From Flagellimonas pelagia (lineage in GTDB: Bacteria > Bacteroidota > Bacteroidia > Flavobacteriales > Flavobacteriaceae): a DNA stretch of 64,000 bases. Positions 7,718 to 16,403 of the stretch are shown one piece after another. The stretch covers positions 434,001-498,000 of the forward strand of contig NZ_QXFI01000026.1 of the NCBI RefSeq assembly GCF_003584135.1, given 5' to 3'. Under the pieces are notes generated by a model. The model saw nothing but the letters and a program-made list of their open reading frames with translations, was not told the origin of the DNA and did no database searches. The translations under genes were made by a program, and so were the position numbers. How positions within the stretch are numbered: position 1 is the first letter of the stretch; every line of letters starts with the position of its first letter.

Positions 7718-8983
7718 ATGGTTAAAAAAATTCTGATTGCATTTTTTTGCGTGATGGCCCATGGCCTGTTCGCGCAAAACGGGACCATTTCACCATACTC
7801 TTATTTTGGTATTGGGGATCATAGGGACCAAGGGACTGTGGACAATCAAATGATGGGGGGGATTTCCGTATATGGCGATAGTATCCACATCAACCTGACC
7901 AACCCGGCGGCCTATTCAAAATTAAGGTTAACGGCCTATACTGCCGGAATTTCCCGTAGGGAATATAGATTGAAGGATTGGAACGAACAGCAGAACACCT
8001 CGGTGACCACCTTGGATTATTTGGCGATAGGGTTTCCGCTATCGAACAAAATGGGTATGGGTTTTGGTGTGATGCCGTTTACATCCGTAGGGTATAGTCT
8101 TAACGATATAAGGACCAACGGGGAGGGCGCAGAAGTTACCAATATCTATACAGGAGATGGTGGCTTGAACCGCATATTTGCTTCCATTGGTTTTGAACCT
8201 ATCAAGAACTTGAGCTTGGGGGTCACGGCAAATTTTAATTTCGGTTCGCTAAAATATCAAAGGGTCCAGAGTGTGGAAGGGGTCCAGTTCGGAACTTTGG
8301 ACGACCGTGAGTCAAAAATCAATGGGTATGACTTCAACTATGCTCTGAACTATACGCCCAAGATCAAGGATAAGTACACCTTGTTCGCTTCCGTTTTGGT
8401 CAATACCCAAGGGAATTTAGTGTCAAAAAATACACAGACCTTGGGGTCTTTTTCCTTATCCAATGGGAATAATGTGGAGGTGGTCGACGTAAATCTGGAT
8501 GCTACCAATCTAAGGAACACCGAACTGAAGATACCCACCCGCACAACCCTGGGGCTTGGTTTTGGGGAGGATAAAAAGTGGTTCATGGGGGCCGAGTACA
8601 GTTTTCAGCAATACAGCGATTTTGATAACAGCTTTTTGGGACTGCAAAATGTGACCTACAACGATGCCAGCACCTATGCCTTTGGGGGGTATTGGGTTCC
8701 TGATTATCGTGCCCTATCCGGCTATTTTAAAAGGGTCACCTACCGTGCAGGATTGCGTTATGATGTAAGCGGTTTAGAGGTCAATGGAAAGGAGATAAAC
8801 AATTTTGGCATAACTTTTGGTCTAGGTATGCCGTTGGGTGGTTCTTTCTCCAACCTGAACCTGGGTTTTGAGTTGGGAAGAAGGGGAACCACGGATGCGA
8901 ACCTCATAGAGGAAAGTTATTTGAAGATCAACATAGGGTTATCCTTAAATGACATATGGTTTCAGAAAAGAAAAATAAATTGA
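7718..8983 (+). CDS. Putative outer-membrane beta-barrel protein
   Basis: The 421-residue protein has a signal peptide (MVKKILIAFFCVMAHGLFAQ). A long run of amphipathic beta strands resembling FadL/OmpP1-like barrels follows, with the segment NGTISPYSYFGIGD at the mature N-terminus and repeated glycine/aromatic strand ends. The first mature region, with SPYS.FGIGD and NPAAYS, is common in flavobacterial barrel proteins next to coaX and lptC. No specific substrate is evident. The gene is coupled to coaX. Confidence 0.75.
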   Translation: MVKKILIAFFCVMAHGLFAQNGTISPYSYFGIGDHRDQGTVDNQMMGGISVYGDSIHINLTNPAAYSKLRLTAYTAGISRREYRLKDWNEQQNTSVTTLDYLAIGFPLSNKMGMGFGVMPFTSVGYSLNDIRTNGEGAEVTNIYTGDGGLNRIFASIGFEPIKNLSLGVTANFNFGSLKYQRVQSVEGVQFGTLDDRESKINGYDFNYALNYTPKIKDKYTLFASVLVNTQGNLVSKNTQTLGSFSLSNGNNVEVVDVNLDATNLRNTELKIPTRTTLGLGFGEDKKWFMGAEYSFQQYSDFDNSFLGLQNVTYNDASTYAFGGYWVPDYRALSGYFKRVTYRAGLRYDVSGLEVNGKEINNFGITFGLGMPLGGSFSNLNLGFELGRRGTTDANLIEESYLKINIGLSLNDIWFQKRKIN

Positions 8984-9026
8984 TGGGGCCATTTTTTTAA
9001 AAATTGATAAATAACCACCCATTGGG

Positions 9027-9047
9027 AATCCTTTAGGAGGATTTTTT
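9027..9047 (+). terminator. Short hairpin with T-run after the barrel gene
   Basis: AATCCT at 9027-9032 pairs with AGGATT at 9038-9043 around a 5-base loop, and a TTTTTT run overlaps the end of the stem. The short stem makes this a weak terminator candidate between the barrel gene and the TPR gene. Confidence 0.45.
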
Positions 9048-9086
9048 AATGAAAATTTGTACTTTAACCACTTTAAAATTAGTAAG

Positions 9087-10460
9087 ATGAAAAAGAGACA
9101 CTACTTAACAATGATAACGGTCGTTATGTTGACGGGATTAAGTATGGCCCAAGCACAAAACCCTGAGTGCATGACCAATCTTTCCATTTACGCGGAACAT
9201 GCCAAGGTGAAAAATTACGATGCAGCCTATGAGCCATGGAAAATGGTATATGAAAGCTGCCCCGATATCAACAAAGCCAACTTTTCCTATGGGGAAAAGA
9301 TTTTGGAACATAAAATTGACAAATCATCAGGGGCCGAAAAGGATGGGTATATCCAAGATCTGTTGTCTTTGTATGACAATAGTTTGAAATATTTCCCAAC
9401 TAAATATACCAAGGCAGGAGTAGCGATTGATAAAGCATTGTTGTTGTATGAAAATAAAATGGCTTCAGATGAGCAATTGTTCGATATGTTGGACAAAGCT
9501 TTTAAGGAAGACCGTGAGAACTTTAAAAACCCAAAAGCACTATACCTTTATTTTTCAAGTTTGGTAGATTTGCATGGTGCCGGTAAAAAAGATCTTCAAG
9601 ATGTTTTTGATACCTATGATGATGTAACTGAAAAATTGGATGAAGAAAACCAAAAGGTGACCGATGCGCTTCAAAAATTATTGGAAAAGGAGGATGCCGG
9701 AACTGCTCTAACTGCAAAGGAGAAGAAATTAAAAAGTGCTTATGAAACCAACTCTGAATCTTTCGGTAAAGTGGCCAGTAGTGTAGATTCCAAATTGGGA
9801 GCCCTTGCTGATTGTGACAACTTGATTCCACTTTACGAAAAGAACTACGAAGAGAAAAAAGGAGACGTGAAATGGGTAAAGAGTGCCGTAGGAAGAATGT
9901 TCTCCAAAGATTGTACCGACGACCCTATGTTCAGGAAATTGTTCGAGGCTCAATTGGCCCTAGATCCATCAGCCGATGCCTATGTGTACGGTGGTGCTTT
10001 GAAGCAAAAATCTGGCGATATGAAAGGTGCTATAGCTGACTATAACAAAGCAGCAGAATTGGAAACGGATTCTTATAAAAAATCCAACATCTTATATAAA
10101 ATTGCCACTAGCTTACGTAGAAGTAGCCCATCACAAGCGAGGAACTATGCCCTCAAGGCTATCGATGCCAATGCATCCAATGGAAAAGCGTATTTGTTGA
10201 TTGCCAACTTGTATGCCGGCAGTGCCAATGATTGTGGTAGCACTCCTTTTGAAAAAAGGGCCATCTACTGGAAGGCTGCTGAAATGGCCAGAAAAGCAGG
10301 TAGGGTTGATCCTGCCATAAGCGGTCATGCCGGCCAAACTGCAGCTAGCTACGACGCCAAAGCCCCTACCAAGGAAATGATTTTCAGCTCTGGTATGGCA
10401 GGAAAGACCATTACCTTTAGCTGTTGGGTCGGTGGTAGCGTTAAGGTACCTAGTCTATAA
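9087..10460 (+). CDS. Periplasmic TPR-repeat protein
   Basis: The 457-residue protein starts at the ATG at 9087 (MKKRHYLTMITVVMLTGLSM), which gives a clean signal peptide ending AQAQ. An in-frame TTG at 9057 is unlikely. The mature part is helical, with TPR-like pairs including KSGDMKGAIADYNKAAELE and a YALKAIDANASNGKAYLLIANLYAG repeat near the C-terminus. Two cysteines lie in the first mature segment (ECMTN, ESCPD) and others in DCDNL and KDCTDD, which may form periplasmic disulfides. It leads the lptC-CNNM-ppiD run, three bases before lptC. Confidence 0.82.
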   Translation: MKKRHYLTMITVVMLTGLSMAQAQNPECMTNLSIYAEHAKVKNYDAAYEPWKMVYESCPDINKANFSYGEKILEHKIDKSSGAEKDGYIQDLLSLYDNSLKYFPTKYTKAGVAIDKALLLYENKMASDEQLFDMLDKAFKEDRENFKNPKALYLYFSSLVDLHGAGKKDLQDVFDTYDDVTEKLDEENQKVTDALQKLLEKEDAGTALTAKEKKLKSAYETNSESFGKVASSVDSKLGALADCDNLIPLYEKNYEEKKGDVKWVKSAVGRMFSKDCTDDPMFRKLFEAQLALDPSADAYVYGGALKQKSGDMKGAIADYNKAAELETDSYKKSNILYKIATSLRRSSPSQARNYALKAIDANASNGKAYLLIANLYAGSANDCGSTPFEKRAIYWKAAEMARKAGRVDPAISGHAGQTAASYDAKAPTKEMIFSSGMAGKTITFSCWVGGSVKVPSL

Positions 10461-10462
10461 GA

Positions 10463-11077
10463 GTGAAACGAACATCACAAAATATTTTAAAGTGTTTTGC
10501 CACGGTCTTTACCGTGGCAATCCTTTTTATGTCCTGTGAGGATCAGTATAAACGGGTAGGCGAGGAAGCCGTTAAACCCATTTTTCCGCAGGGAGTGGCA
10601 CAAAACTTCACGCTTACCTACACGGAAACTGTTGAGGCCATGAGCTCCCAGGATTCTGCAAATTCTAGGGTCATCGCCGTGCTTACAAGTCCCATCTCTG
10701 AGGATTTCGACAATCTAAGCTTTAAATTCCGTACCTTTCCCAAAGGACTCAAGGTCGATTTCTTTGATGAAAAGAACCAAAAAAGCGTAATCTCGGCAGA
10801 CTATGGTATTGTCTATTCACAGACGGATTTGATAGATTTGCGCGGGAACGTGGTCATCGAAAGTTATGATGGCAAAAAATTGGAGACCGACCAATTGTAT
10901 TTTGATAGGAAGAATAACTGGATCTTTACGGAAGCGGCCTTTACCTATACCAACCCGGATGATGGCACGGTCATGGACGGTGAGGGGATGGATTTCAACA
11001 AAGATTTTAGTTTCTTTAAAGCGAACAAGACCTTTGGTCTTATGACCATAAAAGAAGAAGAAGGAGAACAACAATGA
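10463..11077 (+). CDS. lptC: LPS export protein LptC
   Basis: The 204-residue protein begins with GTG and a lipoprotein signal ending LFMSC (Cys25). The mature domain has the LptC beta-jellyroll pattern, with ADYGIVYSQTDLIDLRGNVVIESYDGKKLETDQLYFDRKNNW matching the family core. LptC passes lipopolysaccharide from the inner-membrane LptBFG exporter to LptA. It follows the TPR gene after 2 bases and overlaps the next gene by 4 bases, which indicates an operon. Confidence 0.88.
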   Translation: MKRTSQNILKCFATVFTVAILFMSCEDQYKRVGEEAVKPIFPQGVAQNFTLTYTETVEAMSSQDSANSRVIAVLTSPISEDFDNLSFKFRTFPKGLKVDFFDEKNQKSVISADYGIVYSQTDLIDLRGNVVIESYDGKKLETDQLYFDRKNNWIFTEAAFTYTNPDDGTVMDGEGMDFNKDFSFFKANKTFGLMTIKEEEGEQQ

Positions 11078-11274
11078 TCAAGATTTTAAGATACACAGAA
11101 TACCTTTACTTGGCCGTAGCTGCCATTTCCATTTACAAGATTGCCACTCTTTGGAGCATTAACCCCAAGGATACTTACATTTTTATCTTTTTTGCTGTGG
11201 TGTCCATAGCCATGTTCGTGTTTAGAAGAAGATACCGGAAGCGTTTTGAACAGCGACAGAAGGAAAATCAATAA
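11074..11274 (+). CDS. Small two-helix membrane protein
   Basis: The 66-residue protein has two hydrophobic helices (YLYLAVAAISIYKIATLW and TYIFIFFAVVSIAMFVF) and a very basic tail (RRRYRKRFEQRQKENQ), so the tail should face the cytoplasm. I do not know a function. Its ATG overlaps the lptC stop in an ATGA junction, which suggests translational coupling and a role near the LPS-export or CNNM genes. Confidence 0.75.
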   Translation: MIKILRYTEYLYLAVAAISIYKIATLWSINPKDTYIFIFFAVVSIAMFVFRRRYRKRFEQRQKENQ

Positions 11275-11279
11275 CCATC

Positions 11280-12569
11280 TTGGACTCCTCGATCATCATC
11301 ATACTTCTTTGCCTGTTGTTCTCGGCCTTTTTCTCGGGAATGGAAATTGCTTTTATTTCTGCCAACAGAATCCATATCGAGATTGAAAAAAAACAAGAGG
11401 GGTTTTTGGCCAAGGTGTTAGGCTTGCTTACCGAAAAACCTTCCAAGTTCATCGCTACCATGCTCATAGGCAATAACATTGCCTTGGTCATCTATGGCTT
11501 GTTCATGGGAGAGGTGCTGATGGATTGGTTTCAAGGTATGTTGCCCACCAACTATGATTTTTTAAATTCATTGTTGACCGATTTTAGCCTGCTGACCCAA
11601 ACGATCATATCAACCCTTATCATTTTGTTGACAGCGGAATTTTTGCCCAAGGTGCTTTTCCAGATCTATGCCAATACACTGCTGAAATTGTTTGCCATAC
11701 CGGCCTATATCTTTTATGTATTGTTCTCGTTCATCTCATGGTTCGTGATCAAGGTTTCCGATTTTATCCTACGGGTCTTCTTCAAGACCAAAGGCGATGA
11801 GGTACAACTTTCCTTTACCAAATTGGAGCTTGGGGATTACATCAACGAGCAAATGGAAACGGTAGAAGAAGAAGATGAAGTAGACTCCGAAATACAGATT
11901 TTTCAGAATGCCCTTGAGTTTTCCACGGTCAAGGCCAGGGAAGTGATGGTGCCACGGACAGAAATTACCGCTGTGGAACTCAATGAGACCCCAAAGAATC
12001 TGACCAAATTGTTTACCGAAACCGGTTATTCCAAGATTTTGGTCTTCAAGGAAAATATTGATGAGATCATTGGCTATGTGCATTCCTACGAACTTTTTAA
12101 AAAGCCAAAGACCATTAAAAGTATTTTGTTGCCAGTGGAATTTGTGCCGGAAACCATGCTGATACAGGACATCCTGAACGTGCTCACCAAGAAACGCAAA
12201 AGTATGGCCGTGGTATTGGACGAATATGGGGGTACGGCAGGTATTTTGACCGTAGAGGATATCATTGAGGAACTTTTTGGTGAAATAGAAGACGAACACG
12301 ATACCACGGATTTACTGGAAGAGCAGATAAGTGAGAATGAATTTAGGTTCTCTGCGCGTTTGGAGGTGGACTACATCAACGAGAACTATAAACTGGAACT
12401 TCCGGAAGGCGAGGAATATGAAACACTGGGTGGTTTGATCGTAAATAGAACGGGCGAAATACCCGAGCAGGACTCCGAGGTGGTCGTAGATCGCTTTACC
12501 TTTAAAATCCTTGAGGTGTCCAATACCAAAATCGATTTGGTGAGCGTGCGTATCAATACTGAGGATTAA
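11280..12569 (+). CDS. CNNM/CorC family membrane protein with CBS domains
   Basis: The 429-residue protein has a DUF21/CNNM membrane domain (about residues 1-180, four hydrophobic segments including FSGMEIAFISANR). Paired CBS domains follow (about 205-330, with VMVPRTEI and VLDEYGGTAGILTVEDIIEE), then a C-terminal CorC/HlyC transporter-associated domain. Relatives are often annotated as hemolysin-like and are linked to magnesium or other cation efflux; some flavobacterial relatives are called GldE. The start is TTG at 11280, 5 bases after the preceding stop. Confidence 0.88.
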   Translation: MDSSIIIILLCLLFSAFFSGMEIAFISANRIHIEIEKKQEGFLAKVLGLLTEKPSKFIATMLIGNNIALVIYGLFMGEVLMDWFQGMLPTNYDFLNSLLTDFSLLTQTIISTLIILLTAEFLPKVLFQIYANTLLKLFAIPAYIFYVLFSFISWFVIKVSDFILRVFFKTKGDEVQLSFTKLELGDYINEQMETVEEEDEVDSEIQIFQNALEFSTVKAREVMVPRTEITAVELNETPKNLTKLFTETGYSKILVFKENIDEIIGYVHSYELFKKPKTIKSILLPVEFVPETMLIQDILNVLTKKRKSMAVVLDEYGGTAGILTVEDIIEELFGEIEDEHDTTDLLEEQISENEFRFSARLEVDYINENYKLELPEGEEYETLGGLIVNRTGEIPEQDSEVVVDRFTFKILEVSNTKIDLVSVRINTED

Positions 12570-12652
12570 CAATTTCCGCAGCTTTTTAAGCTTTCCTATT
12601 TGAAAAGAAAGTGGTATTTTCGCCCACTGAATTTAAAGAAACAAGCAGTAAA

Positions 12653-14773
12653 ATGGCAATATTAGAGAGTATTAGAAAACGGACAACGGTTTTGATCCTG
12701 ATCATAGGTTTGGCCTTGTTCGCATTTGTAATATCCGGGGTCTTCAAAAGTAATGGCTTTGGGGGTGGAAAAGTAGGCTCTTCTGTGGCAGAGATCAATG
12801 GGGAGGATGTTTCCATTGAAGACTTCAGGGCCAAGGTAGAAACAGCTTCCAGGAGCTATCCTCCAAGTTTCACTTCCATGCAACTGGTGAACATGGTGTA
12901 CGACCAAGAAGTGAGAAAGACCATTTTGAACCAACAGTTCGAGGATTTGGGTATCGATGTGGAAAGCGATCAGATCATTGAGTTTGTAAAAACTTCCGGT
13001 TATGCCCAGATTCCAGATTTTCAAGATGAGAATGGGGTCTTCAACGAAGAGGTATTCAAAAGTGCCATTGCCGATTGGAGAGCCAATGATCCATTAAGAT
13101 ATGATGCTTGGCTTCAAGACGAAAAAGCCATTATAGAAGCAGCCAAGGAACGTTTGTACTTTAACTTGGTCAAAGGAGGCGTTGGAGCTACCTTGGCCGA
13201 AGGAAAATTCGATTACAAATTGGCCAATGATAAAGTGGATATGCAATTTGTTCGTATTCCTTATACTTCTATTCCCGACAGTACAATACAAGTTTCCAAA
13301 ACGCAGATCCAGGCCTACATCAATGATCATAAAGATCAATTTGAGCAGAACAAGGCGCGTGATATCCGTTTTGTATATTTTGAGGAGAAACCTTCCACAG
13401 AGGATGAGAACAATGTAAAGGCTGAGATTTCCGCTTTGTTGGACGATACTGTGGAATACTCCGAAAGTACCGACACTTATGATACCATTCCGGGATTCAG
13501 GAACACCAAAGATATGGTGGTCTTCTTGGATAGGCATTCCGATACCAAGTTCGATACCATCTACAAGGCCAAAAAAGATTTACCTTCCGTAGCTGCCGAT
13601 ACTTTGATGGCCATGGCAGTTGGACAAATTTATGGGCCTTATAAAGATGGGGACCTATATAAGATTTCCAAGATAATGGACAAGAAAGCCAACGGTTCCG
13701 TTAAGGCAAGTCATATCCTTATTTCTTGGGCAGGTGCCGAACGTGTGAGCCCTACGGTAACAAGGACCAAGGAAGAAGCTGAGGCTAAGGCTAAGGAGCT
13801 TTTGGCAGATGCCAAGAAGGAAGATGCTGTGTTCACGGCTTTGGCAAGGGATAACTCAGACGGACCTTCTGCTCCGCGCGGAGGGGATTTGGGATACTTC
13901 CAAGAAGGTGTGATGGCGGATGCCTTCAATGATTTCTGTTTTAACAATCCTGTGGGGACCATTGGTTTGGTAGAGACCCAGTTCGGATACCATATCATTA
14001 AGATTGACGATAAGCAAGATGTAATACAGGTTGCCACTTTGGCGAGGGAGATACAACCTTCCGAAGCTACCATCAATACCATCTTCACCAATGCTACCAA
14101 GTTTGAAATGGCTAGCTTGGATTCCGAGCCTGAAAATTTTGGGGACATTGCCAGGGAAAGCTCTTATACGGTTAGGCCAGTAAATAAAATTGGTGAAATG
14201 GATGAAAACCTTCCCGGTCTTGGCGCACAAAGAAGCATAGTTCAATGGGCTTTCAACGAAGAGACTAGCGTAGGCGATATCAGACGCTTTAATGTGACCA
14301 ATGGATATGCTGTGGTACAGTTGACGAAAAAGTACAAAAAAGGGCTGATGTCCCCGGAAGATGCTTCCGCCATTGCATTGCCTGAAATTAGAAAAGAACT
14401 GAAGGCTGAACAGATTATAGCGGCCAACAAAGGAAAGGCTATGGATGCCATTGCCTCCGACAACAATGTGAGTTTGAGCACTGCATCTGCGGTAACGGTG
14501 AAATCCCCAACGTTGCCTGGTTCGGGTCGTGAGCCTTTAGTGGTAGGAACTGCCTTTGCATTGGAGAAGGACCAGACCTCTAATTTGATCAAAGGGGAAA
14601 CAGGGGTCTTTATGGTCAAAGTAACCAAAAAAGAAGCTGCCCCCGATGTGGACAACTTCAGTACTTATGCCAATAGTTTGAGAAGTAGTGCAGCCGCTAG
14701 GGTAAATGGTGCCGTGTACAATGCCTTGAAGGATAAAGCCGAGATTGAGGACAATCGGGCTACCTTTTATTAG
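12653..14773 (+). CDS. ppiD: PpiD/SurA-type peptidyl-prolyl isomerase
   Basis: The 706-residue protein starts at the ATG at 12653 (MAILESIRKRT). It has one N-terminal transmembrane anchor (VLILIIGLALFAFVISGVF), a SurA-N-like chaperone region and a parvulin rotamase domain at about residues 340-450 (VKASHILISW, ARDNSDGPSAPRGGDLGYF, TQFGYHIIKI). This is the PpiD layout: a membrane-tethered periplasmic chaperone that helps exported proteins fold. It closes the lptC operon and is followed by a strong terminator. Confidence 0.9.
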   Translation: MAILESIRKRTTVLILIIGLALFAFVISGVFKSNGFGGGKVGSSVAEINGEDVSIEDFRAKVETASRSYPPSFTSMQLVNMVYDQEVRKTILNQQFEDLGIDVESDQIIEFVKTSGYAQIPDFQDENGVFNEEVFKSAIADWRANDPLRYDAWLQDEKAIIEAAKERLYFNLVKGGVGATLAEGKFDYKLANDKVDMQFVRIPYTSIPDSTIQVSKTQIQAYINDHKDQFEQNKARDIRFVYFEEKPSTEDENNVKAEISALLDDTVEYSESTDTYDTIPGFRNTKDMVVFLDRHSDTKFDTIYKAKKDLPSVAADTLMAMAVGQIYGPYKDGDLYKISKIMDKKANGSVKASHILISWAGAERVSPTVTRTKEEAEAKAKELLADAKKEDAVFTALARDNSDGPSAPRGGDLGYFQEGVMADAFNDFCFNNPVGTIGLVETQFGYHIIKIDDKQDVIQVATLAREIQPSEATINTIFTNATKFEMASLDSEPENFGDIARESSYTVRPVNKIGEMDENLPGLGAQRSIVQWAFNEETSVGDIRRFNVTNGYAVVQLTKKYKKGLMSPEDASAIALPEIRKELKAEQIIAANKGKAMDAIASDNNVSLSTASAVTVKSPTLPGSGREPLVVGTAFALEKDQTSNLIKGETGVFMVKVTKKEAAPDVDNFSTYANSLRSSAAARVNGAVYNALKDKAEIEDNRATFY

Positions 14774-14796
14774 GATGAAAATTGGAATAACATATA

Positions 14797-14823
14797 AAAC
14801 CTCCCATTTTGGGAGGTTTTTTT
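14797..14823 (+). terminator. Rho-independent terminator after ppiD
   Basis: AAACCTCCC pairs with GGGAGGTTT around an ATTTT loop and is followed by a run of T residues. It lies 25 bases after the ppiD stop. Confidence 0.85.
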
Positions 14824-14866
14824 GTTTTCGGCAATCCTCTAAATAGATTGGGAAGAGAATTTTAAG

Positions 14867-15448
14867 TCAAGACTGTTCATATTCGTCCCACTTCATTTTA
14901 TAGGATATAGAAGTTATTTTTCCATCTGTATCGATAGAAATTTCAAAACCTTGCTTACTCCTAAAATAGGCATCACGGAGAAAGTACCACTTACCGTTCT
15001 TAAAAAAATATTCTCTCTTGTCGGGCTTCCATGCAGCAATGGGATAAATGAAGTCCAGGATGGTTTGAAAAAGGGGAGCAGTCTGCGGGTTGAGTATAAA
15101 GTCGCCCCGAATGTAGCTTTGTAGTTTTGGTAAAGCTGTATTTGTGCCAATTTGTTCAAAGTTTTGTACTTGTTCCCCATCATCGATCACAATAAACATA
15201 TTGGAGCTTTTTTTCTTTTGACCATATAGGTTTTTGGTTTCCTGGGTGATGCAGTACACTTTGTATTTGAGTACTTCGGAAATGCGTACGGAATCAATTT
15301 CTTCGTAGGTGGTTTTGCAACTTTCACTGATGAATTTGTCCAGTCTCTTGGAAACTTGCTCTTTGACTTGTGAAAGGCAGTTGAAGGAACAGATGAAGGA
15401 GCATCCTATGACCAGAACACGGGAAAATTTTGGAAGAACTTGAAACAT
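14867..15448 (-). CDS. Hypothetical exported protein
   Basis: The 193-residue protein has a signal-peptide-like start (RVLVIGCSFICSFNCLSQ), with a possible lipobox at SFNC. The mature part has no motif I recognise. The ending GKWYFLRDAYFRSKQGFEISIDTDGKITSISYKMKW looks like a mixed beta domain. It is convergent with ppiD and unlinked to the SusCD genes by spacing. Confidence 0.6.
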   Translation of the reverse strand: MFQVLPKFSRVLVIGCSFICSFNCLSQVKEQVSKRLDKFISESCKTTYEEIDSVRISEVLKYKVYCITQETKNLYGQKKKSSNMFIVIDDGEQVQNFEQIGTNTALPKLQSYIRGDFILNPQTAPLFQTILDFIYPIAAWKPDKREYFFKNGKWYFLRDAYFRSKQGFEISIDTDGKITSISYKMKWDEYEQS

Positions 15449-15561
15449 ATGGCCCTAAAATTGGTGACTGACTCCAAACATAGGGGCAAAGGCTGGGATT
15501 TTTTGATGAGAATTGATGAACACCCCATTTGGATTTATACAGGATGGATTTGAGCAAAATA

Positions 15562-15596
15562 ATAAGGGAGGTCAAGTTTGACTTGAAGCCTCCCCT
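15562..15596 (-). terminator. Terminator of the SusCD operon
   Basis: GGGAGG-TCAAGT pairs with ACTTGA-AGCCTCCC around a short loop. On the minus strand the stem is followed by TTATTATTTT. It lies just downstream of the last gene of the SusCD locus. Confidence 0.6.
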
Positions 15597-15617
15597 AAAA
15601 TTGTATGGTGAATAAGT

Positions 15618-16394
15618 TTATTGTTTTATCAATATCATTTCTCGATCAGCAAAATAACCATCTACTGTATAGTACAGGGTAATGGTACCTGTGTCTGGAT
15701 CAACACTTCCAGCACCTGAAGTTGCAATTCCAAAATTGTCCATAATGTAACTTCCGGGTATGGTTAAGGTATTGCATACATCAGAAATATACAGGGGGTA
15801 TGGATTTGAAAAAGCATTGTCCCTGCTAACTTCATAAGTTCCCGTGCCAGTACTTGTGATTGTCACTGCACTTTCATTCCCATTTATATACATATAATTA
15901 CCTTCCAAATTGGATGGGCAAATGGCCTGTAAGGTGATGGCAGTTGTATTTTTGTCGGATACCGTTTGTGATGAGTTTAAAATCTCCAGAATAACGGTTT
16001 TTGGATTTAATGCGTCCAAGCTTTCAGAATTCACTTGGATTACCACATTGGCAGATTTTTGTCCTGCAGGAATTACAAACTCAGTTTGGCTCAAACTAAA
16101 TTCAACATCCTCATTTGCCGTGGACTCACTGTTTATGCCAATGGTTACCGTAACATCTTCTCCTAAAGGATTACCATCTGCGCCTTGATATTCAATAGGG
16201 ATTTCAAAATCATAAACTGCTCCACTACCGTCTTGTAAAAAGTTGTTTGTTATTGATTTTTGTTGAAATTGAACAACAATTGGACCTTTTCCAAAATCGG
16301 TTTCTTCCTGGTCTAATAGTGCGTCACACGCAACTAAGCTTAACATCAATAGGGATGCAGCAGAATAAATTAAGGTATTAATACTTTTTTTCAT
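15618..16394 (-). CDS. Calx-beta-like lipoprotein, third gene of the SusCD locus
   Basis: The 258-residue protein has a lipobox (LSLVAC, Cys23) and a central beta-sandwich resembling a Calx-beta or DUF4843-type domain (about residues 45-155, with DVTVTIGINSESTANEDVEFSL and EFVIPAGQKSANVVIQV). The C-terminal domain contains two separated cysteines (QAICPSN, SDVCNTL). Lipoproteins in this place of SusCD loci usually sit on the cell surface and bind substrate. It starts 9 bases downstream of the SusD stop. Confidence 0.75.
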   Translation of the reverse strand: MKKSINTLIYSAASLLMLSLVACDALLDQEETDFGKGPIVVQFQQKSITNNFLQDGSGAVYDFEIPIEYQGADGNPLGEDVTVTIGINSESTANEDVEFSLSQTEFVIPAGQKSANVVIQVNSESLDALNPKTVILEILNSSQTVSDKNTTAITLQAICPSNLEGNYMYINGNESAVTITSTGTGTYEVSRDNAFSNPYPLYISDVCNTLTIPGSYIMDNFGIATSGAGSVDPDTGTITLYYTVDGYFADREMILIKQ

Positions 16395-16403
16395 GGTTCA
16401 GTC

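Noticed and set aside
11769..12299. A 176-codon minus-strand frame
   Set aside because: It is the shadow of the CBS-domain gene on the other strand.
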